Assembly (NCBI GenBank): GCA_030998015.1
Contig: JARWMV010000057.1
Location: 34,865 to 98,864, forward strand
Direction of reading: 5' to 3'
DNA: 64,000 nt
Source of the DNA: Ceratorhiza oryzae-sativae
Taxonomy: Eukaryota; Basidiomycota; Agaricomycetes; Cantharellales; Ceratobasidiaceae
The notes under the pieces are model-generated. The model saw nothing but the letters and a program-made list of their open reading frames with translations, made no database searches and was not told the origin of the DNA. Below are positions 33,577 to 43,185 of this stretch, in pieces. The translations under genes were made by a program, and so were the position numbers. Positions within the stretch are counted from its first letter, which is position 1. Each line of letters opens with the position of its first letter.

Positions 33577-34905
33577 TTAAGGAAAAATAAAAAATGGCTT
33601 CCCTCCTGAGTATACCCAGTCTACGTTTTTGGATACCCATAAGTCCCCTTCTTCCCCCTCTATGTCCGTCCAACACTTCATTATGGCCGACCGGCTATTC
33701 CCCAGGATCACTGTCGGCCGTACCTTCATTGACTTCACATGAGCATATCTGCCTGTGAAGTCTGCTTCGTACTGGCTCAGGGCTTTGAGCGAGTACTTCC
33801 CGTTTGACTGGACCATGTCATCCAGGATCCAGATGTCGGCGTCCTCCGACAGATTCCCCACGTTCCAGACGTTGCACATCCGGCTATGGGAGCCCTTGGA
33901 TCGCGCATACGCCGTCTTCCCAGTTCCTGTTTCGCCTTCGATCACCAGGATGCGATGGCGCACGCCCCTCCCTCTCTTCTCAGACTCTTCTGCAAACCAT
34001 CGGTCCGCCCTGTCGATGTGCGCCCGGTCTTCTGGGACTTCCAACTCCACCGGGATTGCAGGCATGCATCCCCGGTCCTCCTTATACGTGTACTCAGCAT
34101 ATGCTCGTACCAAGTTCCACGTCGTCACCATCTGGAGGGGGCGCAGGCGCTTGAATGCCTGGTAGTATTCCTTTTTTGTCGCTGAGGCAACAATCTCCGC
34201 CCCGTCCTCCAGGTCCGCCTCCGCCCTTGACCTTTTCCTGCCCTTTCCCTTCACCAGGATTTCCTCTAACCTCTCCAAGGTCAGGTCCCCCGCCATCAGC
34301 TCCTCTACCTCCTCGCCGTTAGCTCCGACATCCTTCCAGAGGTAGTTGAAAGCCTCCCTTGCAGGGTTGCCTCCTGGTCCGTCCTTGAGGTCCTTCGGCA
34401 GGATGTTGGGGTGTTGCCCCTCGAAGTCCCAGAACCGGGTGTTCTGGGTGTTCCAGCTGCCCTTCCACTCCTGACTGATGGAGAGGGCGTGGACATGGAG
34501 GGGCCGGGCCGGGTCGTAGTTCGGTTCCTCGGGGTTGTGGCGTTCCACCACCGCCAAAGTCGCCCAATGATTTGGCCGTTGGCGGCAGAACGCCTCGTAT
34601 CGGGCGACGAGCCCACTTGAGGGCTGATCGTGTAGCTTCGACCAGGTCAGCAGCACCGCCCTGGTCTGGACGCGGAACCGAGGGGCCGGCGCGGTTTCGG
34701 TCGGCTCTTCGGACCCTCGATCCGTCGGCGTAGGCCGCATAGAAGCGGGTGAGGGGGCTCGGCTTGATACCGAGGGCGCTGGCGATGGCGACGCCGACCT
34801 CCGCCCTTCGCTTGATCCGCTTAGCTGGGGTGTTGCCGCGTTCAATCCATTTCCGCTTAGCATGTTTACAGTTTTAGAGGTATTTGGGGACTGGGAAGAG
34901 AGCAT
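33577..34905 (-). CDS. rep: CRESS-DNA-type replication initiator (Rep): HUH endonuclease plus SF3 helicase
   Basis: This intact 442-aa frame has the full motif set of Rep proteins of small circular ssDNA viruses. An N-terminal Ser/Pro-rich tail is followed by endonuclease motif I (VLLTWSK, residues about 84-90), motif II HVHALS (137-142) and motif III YLWK (188-191, with Tyr188 as the nicking tyrosine). The helicase has Walker A GETGTGKT (324-331), Walker B IWILDDM (358-364) and motif C VILGN (399-403). In these viruses Rep nicks an origin hairpin, starts rolling-circle replication and unwinds DNA. A TATATAAG box lies about 35 bases upstream, so Met15 (34863) is an alternative start. GC-rich codons and retained CpG set it apart from the neighbouring repeats. 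It is an endogenous copy; whether it is expressed is unknown. Confidence 0.9.
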   Translation of the reverse strand: MLSSQSPNTSKTVNMLSGNGLNAATPQLSGSSEGRRSASPSPAPSVSSRAPSPASMRPTPTDRGSEEPTETAPAPRFRVQTRAVLLTWSKLHDQPSSGLVARYEAFCRQRPNHWATLAVVERHNPEEPNYDPARPLHVHALSISQEWKGSWNTQNTRFWDFEGQHPNILPKDLKDGPGGNPAREAFNYLWKDVGANGEEVEELMAGDLTLERLEEILVKGKGRKRSRAEADLEDGAEIVASATKKEYYQAFKRLRPLQMVTTWNLVRAYAEYTYKEDRGCMPAIPVELEVPEDRAHIDRADRWFAEESEKRGRGVRHRILVIEGETGTGKTAYARSKGSHSRMCNVWNVGNLSEDADIWILDDMVQSNGKYSLKALSQYEADFTGRYAHVKSMKVRPTVILGNSRSAIMKCWTDIEGEEGDLWVSKNVDWVYSGGKPFFIFP

Positions 34906-35403
34906 GAGAGTGTGGGTTATCTCGGGTCTTGTGCTTGTCTATATAAGCTGCAAGGTCCGTTTTAATTGTCACATGACTCCGTCTTGCATTTGTTGTGATC
35001 ACATGACCTTATTTTGGTGATGACGCATCTCCGAGGGGTGCCCTCCCATCCGTTCCTCCGCGTCGGCCTTGATCCTCGCTACGCTCGGGGCCTCCGCTCC
35101 CCCACTTCGGTCGGTGCCCCCTCTCCGACCCCTCCGGTAGTTAGGGGATAGCGTATATTCACGTGACTAGGCTGGGTCATGTGATTCCTGTGCTTTGTTG
35201 TTTGTTTTCTGGCAGGTGGTCACGTGACTAGGCTAGGTCATGTGATTCCCGTGCTTTGTTGTTTGTTTTCTGGCAGATGGTCACATGTCTGTTGGTGTCA
35301 CCTGACCAGACCTTGTTTTGATGTTTGTGCACGTTATTGTGTTGCACCGTGATTTTTTAATGTTTGTGGTTTTGTTGTTTTCCTTCCTCATCCCGTCTTT
35401 ACT
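34906..35403. promoter_or_regulatory. Divergent intergenic region of the Rep module
   Basis: About 500 bases separate the minus-strand rep gene and the plus-strand ORF-X. It holds the rep TATA box (about 34938-34947, minus), GC-rich hairpin-prone sequence (35040-35150), including CCCCT/AGGGG around a 9-base loop near 35130, and the 61-base repeats. I did not find a canonical TAATATTAC nonanucleotide; GCGTATATTCAC at 35151-35162 is the nearest look-alike. Confidence 0.4.
35159..35280. repeat. Two tandem 61-bp repeats
   Basis: Units 35159-35219 and 35220-35280 differ at about four positions. Each starts TCACGTGACTAGGCT and contains GGTCATGTGAT. Repeats between rep and a divergent gene recall iterons bound by Rep proteins, but this is only positional. 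Confidence 0.85.
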
Positions 35404-35972
35404 ATGCGTGTTATTTCCCTTAACTACAATCCCCTTGACTGCACCTGCTGGTCTCTCCCTGAGGGGGAGTACTGCGCCTACTGTGATGCCGTGTGCGACG
35501 CCTCCCTTGAAGACTTCTATCAAGGTGTTGGGGACTGGTTCTTCTGTGGGGTGCCCGGTATGTGTGTTCGTTCTTCGTCGTTCTCACGTAGCTAACTTGT
35601 TCTGTAGAAGAGCGCATCCTCCTTGATGGTCGGGCCCATGAGGCCACCCTTGAGCGTGTCTGGGCGCTTGTTGATCAGGACTGCCGGTTATTTGAGGAGC
35701 GGCAACACCAGGCTGCCCTTGCTGAGTTTTTTGAGGAGGGCTCGGCCCCTTTGTTCGACGAGGCCTCACCCTTTGCGGCTTCTGGTTCTGGATGTTTCCA
35801 GAACTATATGGCGATCTCCCAGGGGGGGAGGCCCCCTGGCTGTTGCCTGAGAACCAGGCTGGTGGTTCTGCGGCCCGTACTATTAGGAAGGATAAGAAGG
35901 CAAAAAAACCCTATACCCGGCCCCTCAAGGGCAAGAAAAAATAGAAGCATTTTGAAATGTATTATTATATGA
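35404..35972 (+). CDS. ORF-X of the Rep module, Cys-rich N-terminus, basic tail
   Basis: Exon 1 (35404-35557) encodes a Cys-rich start (CTCWSLPEGEYCAYCDAVC). A 50-base GT-AG intron (35558-35607) joins it in phase to exon 2, an acidic segment with many Glu and Phe. In this frame the ORF stops at 35970. After a run of seven G near 35822 the next frame gives a Lys/Arg-rich tail ending at 35943 that looks more natural, so a one-base slip is possible. It is transcribed opposite to rep. No family recognised; a metal-binding or DNA-binding role is only a guess. Confidence 0.45.
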
Positions 35973-35987
35973 TTATGAAAATTATTC

Positions 35988-36842
35988 TTAAGACATTCCA
36001 AAAAACGTGTGATAGGCCCGATAATCACAGGGGCTCCGGGGCCAGCAGGGGCACTTCCTCCAAGGCGCCGCCAGCTCATCCTCCCATTTGGCCCAATCCG
36101 TTTGGACTCCCTCTTGGGCCGGGTCCGGGGTTGGTTCCTTTATCGTTACTCTCGGCTCCTCCTCCTTCACCACCAGGGACTCCAGGCTTGCCGTGAGGCT
36201 CGACATATCTGTGTCGTAACCGTGCAGGTTTGGGCGTACCTTCACCCAGTTACGGAAGTCGGCCAAGTTTGCTTCCTTCAACCTGATGGCAGTAAACATT
36301 TCATCAGTGGTAGTGGCCTCAAGCAGTCCCACATACGGTGCCGCCGGTGCCAGCTTCCACTGCTCCAACAGTGCCTTTGCCCGGCGCTCCACCTCCCAGT
36401 CCCCTCCGTCTGCCATTTGGCCTGTGGCCCTCCTCTGTTGCCTTGCTGCCTTGGTCACCACGTCGACTGTTGGTCCCACGATATTGTCGACGACATACAT
36501 CGGTGTTCTTAACAAGGCGTTTCTCGTCGTTGGCTTCCGGCTTCCATGCCATGTCAGGACCCCTAACCTGGGATCCAGGTACTTGTCATCGTCAATCCAG
36601 TTCCTTTCATCCCTTAACTTCTTTGGGATGTACACTAGGTTAGCCCCTGGCAACAGTCGTTCGGCGTACCTCTGGGCGTCTTCCACACTGGAGCAGTACA
36701 TCCCTGGTTTAGGACGATTTTCCCTGCCAGGGTAGGGTGCTGGCCGCCTGGTGGTGGGTGGCTGCCGAAGTGGGGCCACCTGATTTTCGGCAAGTGGGGT
36801 GTAACGGTTGGGATGTGCGATTGGGTGAGTGACGAAAGGCAT
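35988..36842 (-). CDS. ORF-Y of the Rep module, unknown protein
   Basis: This 284-aa protein runs from the ATG at 36842. The frame is open to 37040, where it overlaps the end of the chromodomain frame. It has a Pro/Arg-rich N-terminus, a middle with charged helices and an acidic C-terminus ending in a Cys/Pro-rich stretch. It is not retroviral gag, pol or env as far as I can see, and no jelly-roll capsid pattern is obvious. It lies in the rep orientation. It could be the second gene of the captured replicon or unrelated host DNA. Confidence 0.5.
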   Translation of the reverse strand: MPFVTHPIAHPNRYTPLAENQVAPLRQPPTTRRPAPYPGRENRPKPGMYCSSVEDAQRYAERLLPGANLVYIPKKLRDERNWIDDDKYLDPRLGVLTWHGSRKPTTRNALLRTPMYVVDNIVGPTVDVVTKAARQQRRATGQMADGGDWEVERRAKALLEQWKLAPAAPYVGLLEATTTDEMFTAIRLKEANLADFRNWVKVRPNLHGYDTDMSSLTASLESLVVKEEEPRVTIKEPTPDPAQEGVQTDWAKWEDELAAPWRKCPCWPRSPCDYRAYHTFFGMS

Positions 36843-36927
36843 GCTTTTGGGGTTTCGCAGGTGTGTTGTGGTGCAAGTGAGGTAGTAGAGCGGGCTCTGG
36901 CCTTTCTTGGGTATCCTGGATGGCTTT

Positions 36928-37347
36928 TTAAAGCTTTCCAGATCCTCGTTTGGTTCTCTTTGGCCTGCCTTTCGAGTCACCTGAGTGCTGACTTGTCTTG
37001 ACTGGCATTGGTGCGTCTGGTAAGCGCCTTTGCAAGTCATTTAGAACCTCTTTCATGTCAGCAAACTTGCTGGCACGTTCCATTGTGTCTTCTATTGGGT
37101 CGTAGCCCTTCCATCTGATTTGGTAAAACAGCTCGCCATTCCGCCATTCATAATTTGCAATGTGGTCCACCTCGTATTCCTCCTCTCCTTTTTCCGTTAT
37201 GATTGGTGGTGGCTTGGCCTGCCTTCTTCGGAAGTCTTTATCTTCTGTGAATGGCGAGAGGAGATTTATGGAATACATTGTGTACACGTATAGTTTTAGG
37301 TAGGTCCAGGCGATATGCATGGGATGAGATCTTTTCTGTGATTTCAA
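36928..37347 (-). pseudogene. Gyp-B chromodomain segment of pol
   Basis: The frame contains a chromodomain with the aromatic cage pattern (YEVDHIANYEWRNG, FYQIRWKGYDP), preceded by the end of the integrase. It is out of frame with the integrase segment by one base near 37430, otherwise intact. It ends in a basic tail just before the Rep-module sequence. Confidence 0.8.
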
Positions 37348-37428
37348 AGGGCCCCCCTTTTCGGTTGTCCAGTTTCTTGGAGGGTCTCTTGGACGAGAGG
37401 TTTGTTAGGAGCAGCCAAACCTTGTCTC

Positions 37429-38370
37429 CTACCTTGAATTCCCTCCCTTTCTTTCCATTTGTTGGTGTAATTCCATTGAGGCTCTTGCCTCATCCCATAC
37501 CTTTTCCATTTGATTACGCATGTTGTCTGCAGCGGGTGCCTCAGATGGTTCTTCTCCCTCTCGGACAACCCATCTTGGGTTTTTTCCATATACTGTTTCA
37601 AATGGGGTTTGTCCTGTTGTAGCATTTACGTGGTTGTTATGGCAGAATTCGGCAATGGGTAACCATTTTACCCAATCATCTTGTCTATAATTGCAGAAGG
37701 TTCTTAAGAACCCTTCTACCCATTGATTTGTCCTTTCCGACAGACCATCCGTTTCTGGATGGAAGGCAGTGGAGAATCTGGGCTTTGTCCCAATTCCTTT
37801 GTATAGGGCCTTTAGGAATTGGCTGTTAAAGGTTGGCCCTCGGTCTGAGACAGTAGTTTCTGGGGTCCCGTGATGTCTCCATACTTCCCTTATGAATATT
37901 TCTGCCAGTTCTTCTGCATTGGTGCTCTCCAGACATGGTACAAAATGGGCCTGCCGGGAGAAGCGATCTACAACTGTCAAAATACTGTCGTACCCCTTTG
38001 AGACAGGTAATTTGACGATGAAATCATATGCGACATCTGCCCATGGTTTCCATGGGATTGGTAAAGACTTCAGGGAAGTGCCTTGTTTGTGTCCTTTGCT
38101 TCTTTGACACGTTTCACAAGATTCCACGTATCGGTTTACTTGGGCCTTCATTCCTGGCCAATAGTAATCCCTTGATAGTAATTCTAGTGTTCGGGCTTGT
38201 CCCTGATGACCTGCCACTGGGGCGTCATGGCACTCCTCAAGGAGACTCAACCTCAAGTCCTTGTCATCTGGGATGTAGAGCCTATCGTCATACCTTAATA
38301 GGCCCTCCTTCATTTCATACCGTCTAAATTCCTTCTGTACTGAGGGCGGTAGTTGTTCCTTATTTGCCAC
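37429..38370 (-). pseudogene. Gyp-B integrase segment of pol
   Basis: It has the zinc-binding HHCC (HDAPVAGH, CETC) and the catalytic Asp in AYDFIVKLP, Asp in VSDRGPTFNS and Glu in GLSERTNQ. It is separated from the RNase H segment by a frame change near a run of six C (about 38435). The core is complete. Confidence 0.85.
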
Positions 38371-38416
38371 ACTCAGCCTTAAGGATCTGATAGATTCGTC
38401 TTCTTCCTGAGCTTCT

Positions 38417-40339
38417 TTAAGCTCTTCCCAGAAATCCCCCCTGTACTTCTGCCATGAAACCTATGAACCTTTCTTCTGGAATCATGATCTGTGGTTCCAT
38501 AGGGGTATCCCCATGGTCGCTCCTTCTGGAAAGGGCATCTGGCTTCTGTGAGAGTTTCCCTGGCCTGTACACAATCTGAAAATTGAAGGGTGCCAGAGTG
38601 AGATACCATCTGGCATGCCTTCTATTCCACATCTGGGCATTTTGCCAGTACTGGAGGTTCCTATGGTCAGTGTATATCACAATGGGTTCCTCTGTCCCTT
38701 CTAAGTATAACCTCCAGTGCTCTAAGGACCTAACAATTGCAAGCAACTCCTTGTCGTAGGTGTCATAATTTTTCTCTGGTGGGGTGAAGCTCTTCGATAG
38801 GAAGGCAATTGGATGCAATCGGTTGTCATCACCCTTTTGGCTTAGTACCGCCCCCATGGCCACTCCTGAGGCGTCTGTTTCCAGTATGTATGGCCTGTTT
38901 GGGTTTGGGTGGATCAGGACCGGTTCTCTTGCTACTGCTTCTTTGATAGCTTCAAATGCTTCCTGTTGTTTTCTTTCCCACAGGAATTTGACATCTTTTT
39001 GGGTGAGATCTGTGAGGGGTTTGGCTAAGGTGCTAAACTTCTCTATCCACCTTCTATAGAACCCCACGAAGCCTAGGAAGGCTTGGACTTCTTTTACTGT
39101 GTTAGGTTCTGGCCATTCTAGAACTGCCTTTACCTTTTCCTTTTCCATCGATATCCCTTCTGGGGATATGACAATTCCAATGAAGCTTACCTCCTTCACG
39201 AAGAACTGACACTTGTGTGGTTTGAGGAAGAGGTGGTTTTCCCTCATTCTTCTTAACACTTCCCTGACATGTTGTACGTGTTCTTCCCTGTTTCTGGAAA
39301 ACACTAGTACATCGTCCATGTAGATTACCACATAATCGTCTATTATGTCACGGAACTTTTCCATCATGAACCTGGTAAAGGTTCTTGGTCCTTCTTTTAC
39401 TCCGAATGGCATGACCAAGCATTCAAACTGGCCTTCTCCTGTCCTGAAAGCTGTTTTCCATTCGTCTCCCTCTTTTACCCTGATGTTGTTGAACCCCCAT
39501 CGAACATCCATTTTTGAATAGATGGTTGCATCCTTCAGTCTCTCAATCAATTCTATTTGGATTGGAAGTGGAAACCTGTCTGGCTTGGTGATGTCATTCA
39601 TCTTACGGTAGTCGACTACCAACCTAAGCCCTCCATCTGCTTTGTTCACATAGAAACAGGGTGCAGCTACAACTGACTGGCTGGGCCTTATTTTCCCGTT
39701 TCTTAGTTCCTCCTCTAGGTACTCCCTGAGCGCCTTTGTTTCTGCTGGTGACATACTGTACCTCTTTGCAGGCTTTGGCAGCTCCGCTCCCTCGATCAGG
39801 TCCATTTTGAAGTCTAGGTTACCTCGGTGGGGTGGAAGTTCTCGGAAACCTTCCTCCCCAAATAGGTCTTCAAAATCCCTAAATTCTTCTGGGATTGGTA
39901 GGCTTTCACTTGCTGCCCTTGCCTTGATTTCGTCTGGGTATGAGATGGTAAGGTCTTTCCAATCTATGATAGGTTCTGCTTCTTCAAGCCATTCTTTCCC
40001 TAGGACTATGTCGGTGTCACCTAGGGTCATTACATAAAGGGAGCATTTTAGTGTCTTCCCTTCCACTTCGATGTTTAGTTCTGCCCTTTCTTCTATGGCA
40101 TCCTTGATTTCATTTCCATCAATGGCCACAATTGATTTCTTGTGTTTGAGGGGAGTGGTTGGAATCCCTTTTTCCCTTGAATAGGCCTTATCGATGAAGT
40201 TGGTTGAAGATCCTGAGTCAATCAGCGTTTTAGCTGGTTCCATGATTCCCTCTACCGTAGTGTATATTATTGATTGATTACTAGACTTCTTGAGGTAACA
40301 TACATCTGCGGTAGGGGTTATATTGGGGTCCTCCAACAT
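38417..40339 (-). CDS. Gyp-B protease-reverse transcriptase-RNase H
   Basis: 640 aa. The protease has LIDSGSSTNFID near residue 40. The RT has YMDD (VVIYMDDVLVF near residue 330). RNase H has ETDASG, DKELLAIV and YTDHRN. All catalytic residues are intact. Its ATG follows the gag zinc knuckle by a short gap. The frame is lost at the C run near 38435. Confidence 0.9.
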   Translation of the reverse strand: MLEDPNITPTADVCYLKKSSNQSIIYTTVEGIMEPAKTLIDSGSSTNFIDKAYSREKGIPTTPLKHKKSIVAIDGNEIKDAIEERAELNIEVEGKTLKCSLYVMTLGDTDIVLGKEWLEEAEPIIDWKDLTISYPDEIKARAASESLPIPEEFRDFEDLFGEEGFRELPPHRGNLDFKMDLIEGAELPKPAKRYSMSPAETKALREYLEEELRNGKIRPSQSVVAAPCFYVNKADGGLRLVVDYRKMNDITKPDRFPLPIQIELIERLKDATIYSKMDVRWGFNNIRVKEGDEWKTAFRTGEGQFECLVMPFGVKEGPRTFTRFMMEKFRDIIDDYVVIYMDDVLVFSRNREEHVQHVREVLRRMRENHLFLKPHKCQFFVKEVSFIGIVISPEGISMEKEKVKAVLEWPEPNTVKEVQAFLGFVGFYRRWIEKFSTLAKPLTDLTQKDVKFLWERKQQEAFEAIKEAVAREPVLIHPNPNRPYILETDASGVAMGAVLSQKGDDNRLHPIAFLSKSFTPPEKNYDTYDKELLAIVRSLEHWRLYLEGTEEPIVIYTDHRNLQYWQNAQMWNRRHARWYLTLAPFNFQIVYRPGKLSQKPDALSRRSDHGDTPMEPQIMIPEERFIGFMAEVQGGFLGRA

Positions 40340-40356
40340 GGAAGTGGTAGGACCAA

Positions 40357-42215
40357 TTAGTTTTCCGACTCAGAGCTGCTTTCTTCCTCAACTTGTCTGC
40401 TGGCCTTCCCTTGTATCTTAGCTTTGTCGTAGGTCCACTGGCCTCGGCACTCCTTCAGGACATGCCCTGATTTACCGCATTTGATACAGAGTCCTTCTTT
40501 CCTTCGCCTGTCCTTTTCACTGTTTGGTATCCTTACCATGTTGTTGGTTTGGGTATTCCCCTGTTTGCCGCTGGTCCCTAAAGGCTTGTTCCCCCTTGTT
40601 TGTATTTCGCTGGTGCCCAGGTTGAATTTGATGAGTTGCTGGTCCTTGTATTCATTTTCTGGTTTGCAAACTGCATGTCATCCATTTTGCAGGCAAAGTC
40701 AATTAATTGATCTAAGGTATATGATGGACCTTCAGCCTCATTTGCCAGTACTTCAATCCTTAAGATCTCTTGTCGTACTTCGGGTTTTAACCCTTCCCTG
40801 AATTGGTCCTTGAGTGCTTCCTGGTTCCAGTCTACCTCTTGGATCAGGATCCGGAATTGGGTAGCATAATCCAATGCGCTCTTGGTCTGTGTTAATTTCC
40901 TTAGTTTCCGGATGGTCTTTTCCTTTATGACTGGGTCATTAAAAGCATCCAGGAATCCCTTCCTGAAATCCTTCCAGGATGCAAGAATACCTGTGTGTTC
41001 GCCTGCTAGTAGTTTCCGGCGGTAAGGTTGTGCCCAGTTTGCTGCTTCCCCATCCTCCATGTTCATTAGCACAGCAGATATCTTTTTTCGGTCATCAAAG
41101 GCTGATTCGTCATAGTCAGCAAAGAAAAGTTCCATGCTGATTATGAAGTTCTCTGCTTCCTTCCCCTTTTTCCCATTAAATTTGCTGGGTCTCCCTAGTC
41201 TTGCCTCCTTAGGAGTGTGGTTTGCAGCAAGGGTAGGTTGGTTTGCTTGGGATGGAGGTTCTGTTCGGGGTCTTATTGTGGACTCAGCCTGGAAGGTTCT
41301 TCCCAGAAAGGTGTTCGTACTGGGGAGGCTGAGGGGGATCGTGAGGGGCTTCCTATGACCACCCTAGTTCTTCCCCTGGTTTCTTCTGTCCTTTCCCTTG
41401 GCCTTCCTGCTTCAGTTGTTTTCCGGAGCTCATTTCCTAGATCGGTTACCCGTTGTTCTAGTGCGATTAGGATCTCCCCTGTGTTTTCAGTTTTCTTCTC
41501 TAAGCTTTCGAGCTTTCGCTCTTGCATTCCCAGTACCCGGTTTATTTCCATGGAGATGTCCTTTAATTCTTTTATCAGGTTCCCCATTTCTGCTTTTAGG
41601 TCGTCCTGGTTCTTTGCCACATAGAGGACATTTTTGTTGGATGTTTCCATAGACCTTACCATCCAGTCCACGTTTCCTTCTTGTCGGGTTAGTGATATTT
41701 GACACTGATTTATACCGTGATTGCCTTTTCTAGTTCCCTATGATTATTGTCTCTAAGTTCCTTGAGCCCCGCCCTGATGGCGTGGCAATGGTGTGAATAG
41801 GGTTGGCAGTGGCTATGGTTCCGGGACCTGGCTGGGGTTGTGTCCTTGCCTCTTCCGCCAAGGCCGTGCCTTGTTCGTATATGGTTCGGGTCATATCTTC
41901 TACCTCATCCCTCTCTGGATTTGAGATATCTTCTGGGTCTGGATTTATCAGGTGAATTGGCGGTTGAGGGCTGCGGAGTGGTATTCCCCCTATTTCCCCT
42001 CCCAGGATGGGGGCCCGAGTGGGGTTGGGTTGAGCCACTGGTCGTGGGTTTTGTGGCAACCCCCCTGGCATTCCTTGGAGGGTCTCATCTGGGTTACCTT
42101 CAGCCTCTGGGGAAGCAATGGGTTTGGGTGATTGTGGCCTACTATTTGCCACCTGCTTTGAGATCGAGTTTGTGGTCTCTGTGACATAGTTTCTTTGTGT
42201 TCTCTTATGTATCAC
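40357..42215 (-). pseudogene. Gyp-B gag, frame-broken
   Basis: Gag parts lie at 41730-42215 (Pro-rich N-terminus), 41273-41671 (coiled coil), 40578-41135 (retrotransposon-gag domain) and 40357-40539 (CCHC knuckle CIKCGKSGHVLKEC). Comparison with the older copy at 25469-27181 shows the breaks are one-base deletions, several of them in short homopolymers. A young element with so many such deletions may reflect consensus error. Confidence 0.75.
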
Positions 42216-42294
42216 AGGAGTTAGCTGGTTTTCTCGTGTACTCAGCCCTTAGTATCTGTGCAGTATACTTATGTTCGCCACTAGTTAAGTTAAG

Positions 42295-42306
42295 AGCTTG
42301 CTTTAT
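42295..42306 (-). promoter_or_regulatory. Gyp-B self-primer binding site
   Basis: AGCTTGCTTTAT (plus strand), two bases from the LTR border, is the exact inverse of 42437-42448 inside the LTR. That LTR segment lies about 30 bases downstream of a TATATATA box (42477-42484) on the minus strand, where transcription should start. This is the same self-priming layout as in Gyp-A, with different sequence. Confidence 0.7.
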
Positions 42307-42308
42307 AA

Positions 42309-43180
42309 TGTCGTGACCCTCTGGAGGCTCCCTTGTGGAGCACTTAAGTAGTGGCTGCGTTGACGGTTTGGTGCTATGCAGTATGTATTGAGTGTTCTAG
42401 TTACAGTGTTTGCTATGGTCTATGGTGGTTGACGAGATAAAGCAAGCTGAGGCATCCAGTCTTGCTTTATCCTCCTTATATATACCTGTGGCTGCGGTGG
42501 CTGCGGACGTATTATCTAAGCACACTCCGCAGTAGGTGTAGGTTATGTACAGTACTATGGGTTAGGTAATTGTTTGTCTTAAGTTTGTGCGGCTCCGAAT
42601 CTTATAGAGCCGCGCGAGGTCCGAGGGTCATGTGACCTTTTGGACTTAAGCACCGGCGCTTAATCGCTGAATAAGCGCCGAGGTCACGTGACAACTCGCT
42701 CCTCGCTCCAGGTAACATGGGAGAGAAACGCTGGAGCGAGTTCAGGGTAACCACCGGCGCTTAATCTGTAAGCGCCGAGATCACGTGACAACTCGCTCCT
42801 CGCTCCAGGTAACATGGGAGAGAAACGCTGGAGCGAGTTCAGGGTAACCACCGGCGCTTAATTGTGAATAAGCGAGGGTCACGTGACAACTCGCTCCTCG
42901 CTCCAGGTAACATGGGAGAGAAACGCTGGAGCGAGTTCAGGGTAACCACCGGCGCTTAATTGCTGAATAAGCGCCGGGGTCACGTGACAACTCGCTCCTC
43001 GCTCCAGGTAACATGGGAGAGAAACGCTGGAGCGAGTTCAGGGTAACCACCGGCGCTTAATCGTTGGGTAAGCGCCGAGATCACGTGACCTTGTTTATGG
43101 TTTGTTCCGCTTCGGGAAAAATGCCATAAATCTGTACAATATTCGGTTGTTAGGTTATGTCTGCTAGGCGGGTCATAACA
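42309..43180 (-). repeat. Gyp-B 5' LTR (872 bp)
   Basis: TGTCGTGACC...GGTCATAACA with four internal repeat units (TCACGTGAC at 42684, 42781, 42879, 42980 and 43081). It contains the TATA promoter. Confidence 0.93.
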
Positions 43181-43185
43181 TTGTG

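Larger units (their letters stand above)
32498..43180 (-). mobile_element. Gyp-B: chromovirus carrying a Rep module
   Basis: The element is 10,683 bases, minus orientation, TSD TTGTG (32493-32497 and 43181-43185). LTRs are 780 bases (32498-33277) and 872 bases (42309-43180), nearly identical except for the number of 101-base repeats, so it is young. Order in transcription: 5' LTR, self-primer site, gag, protease-RT-RNase H, integrase, chromodomain, then about 3.6 kb of non-retroviral DNA with a CRESS-type rep gene, PPT, 3' LTR. Several one-base deletions break gag and pol. These may be real or consensus errors. Confidence 0.92.

Noticed and set aside
33338..33676. 112-aa minus frame downstream of rep
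   Set aside because: It overlaps the rep 3' end in another frame and the tRNA-like segment. No conserved feature.
35041..35160. Canonical CRESS origin nonanucleotide hairpin
   Set aside because: No TAATATTAC or close match sits in a clear stem-loop. The nearest, GCGTATATTCAC, lacks a flanking stem.
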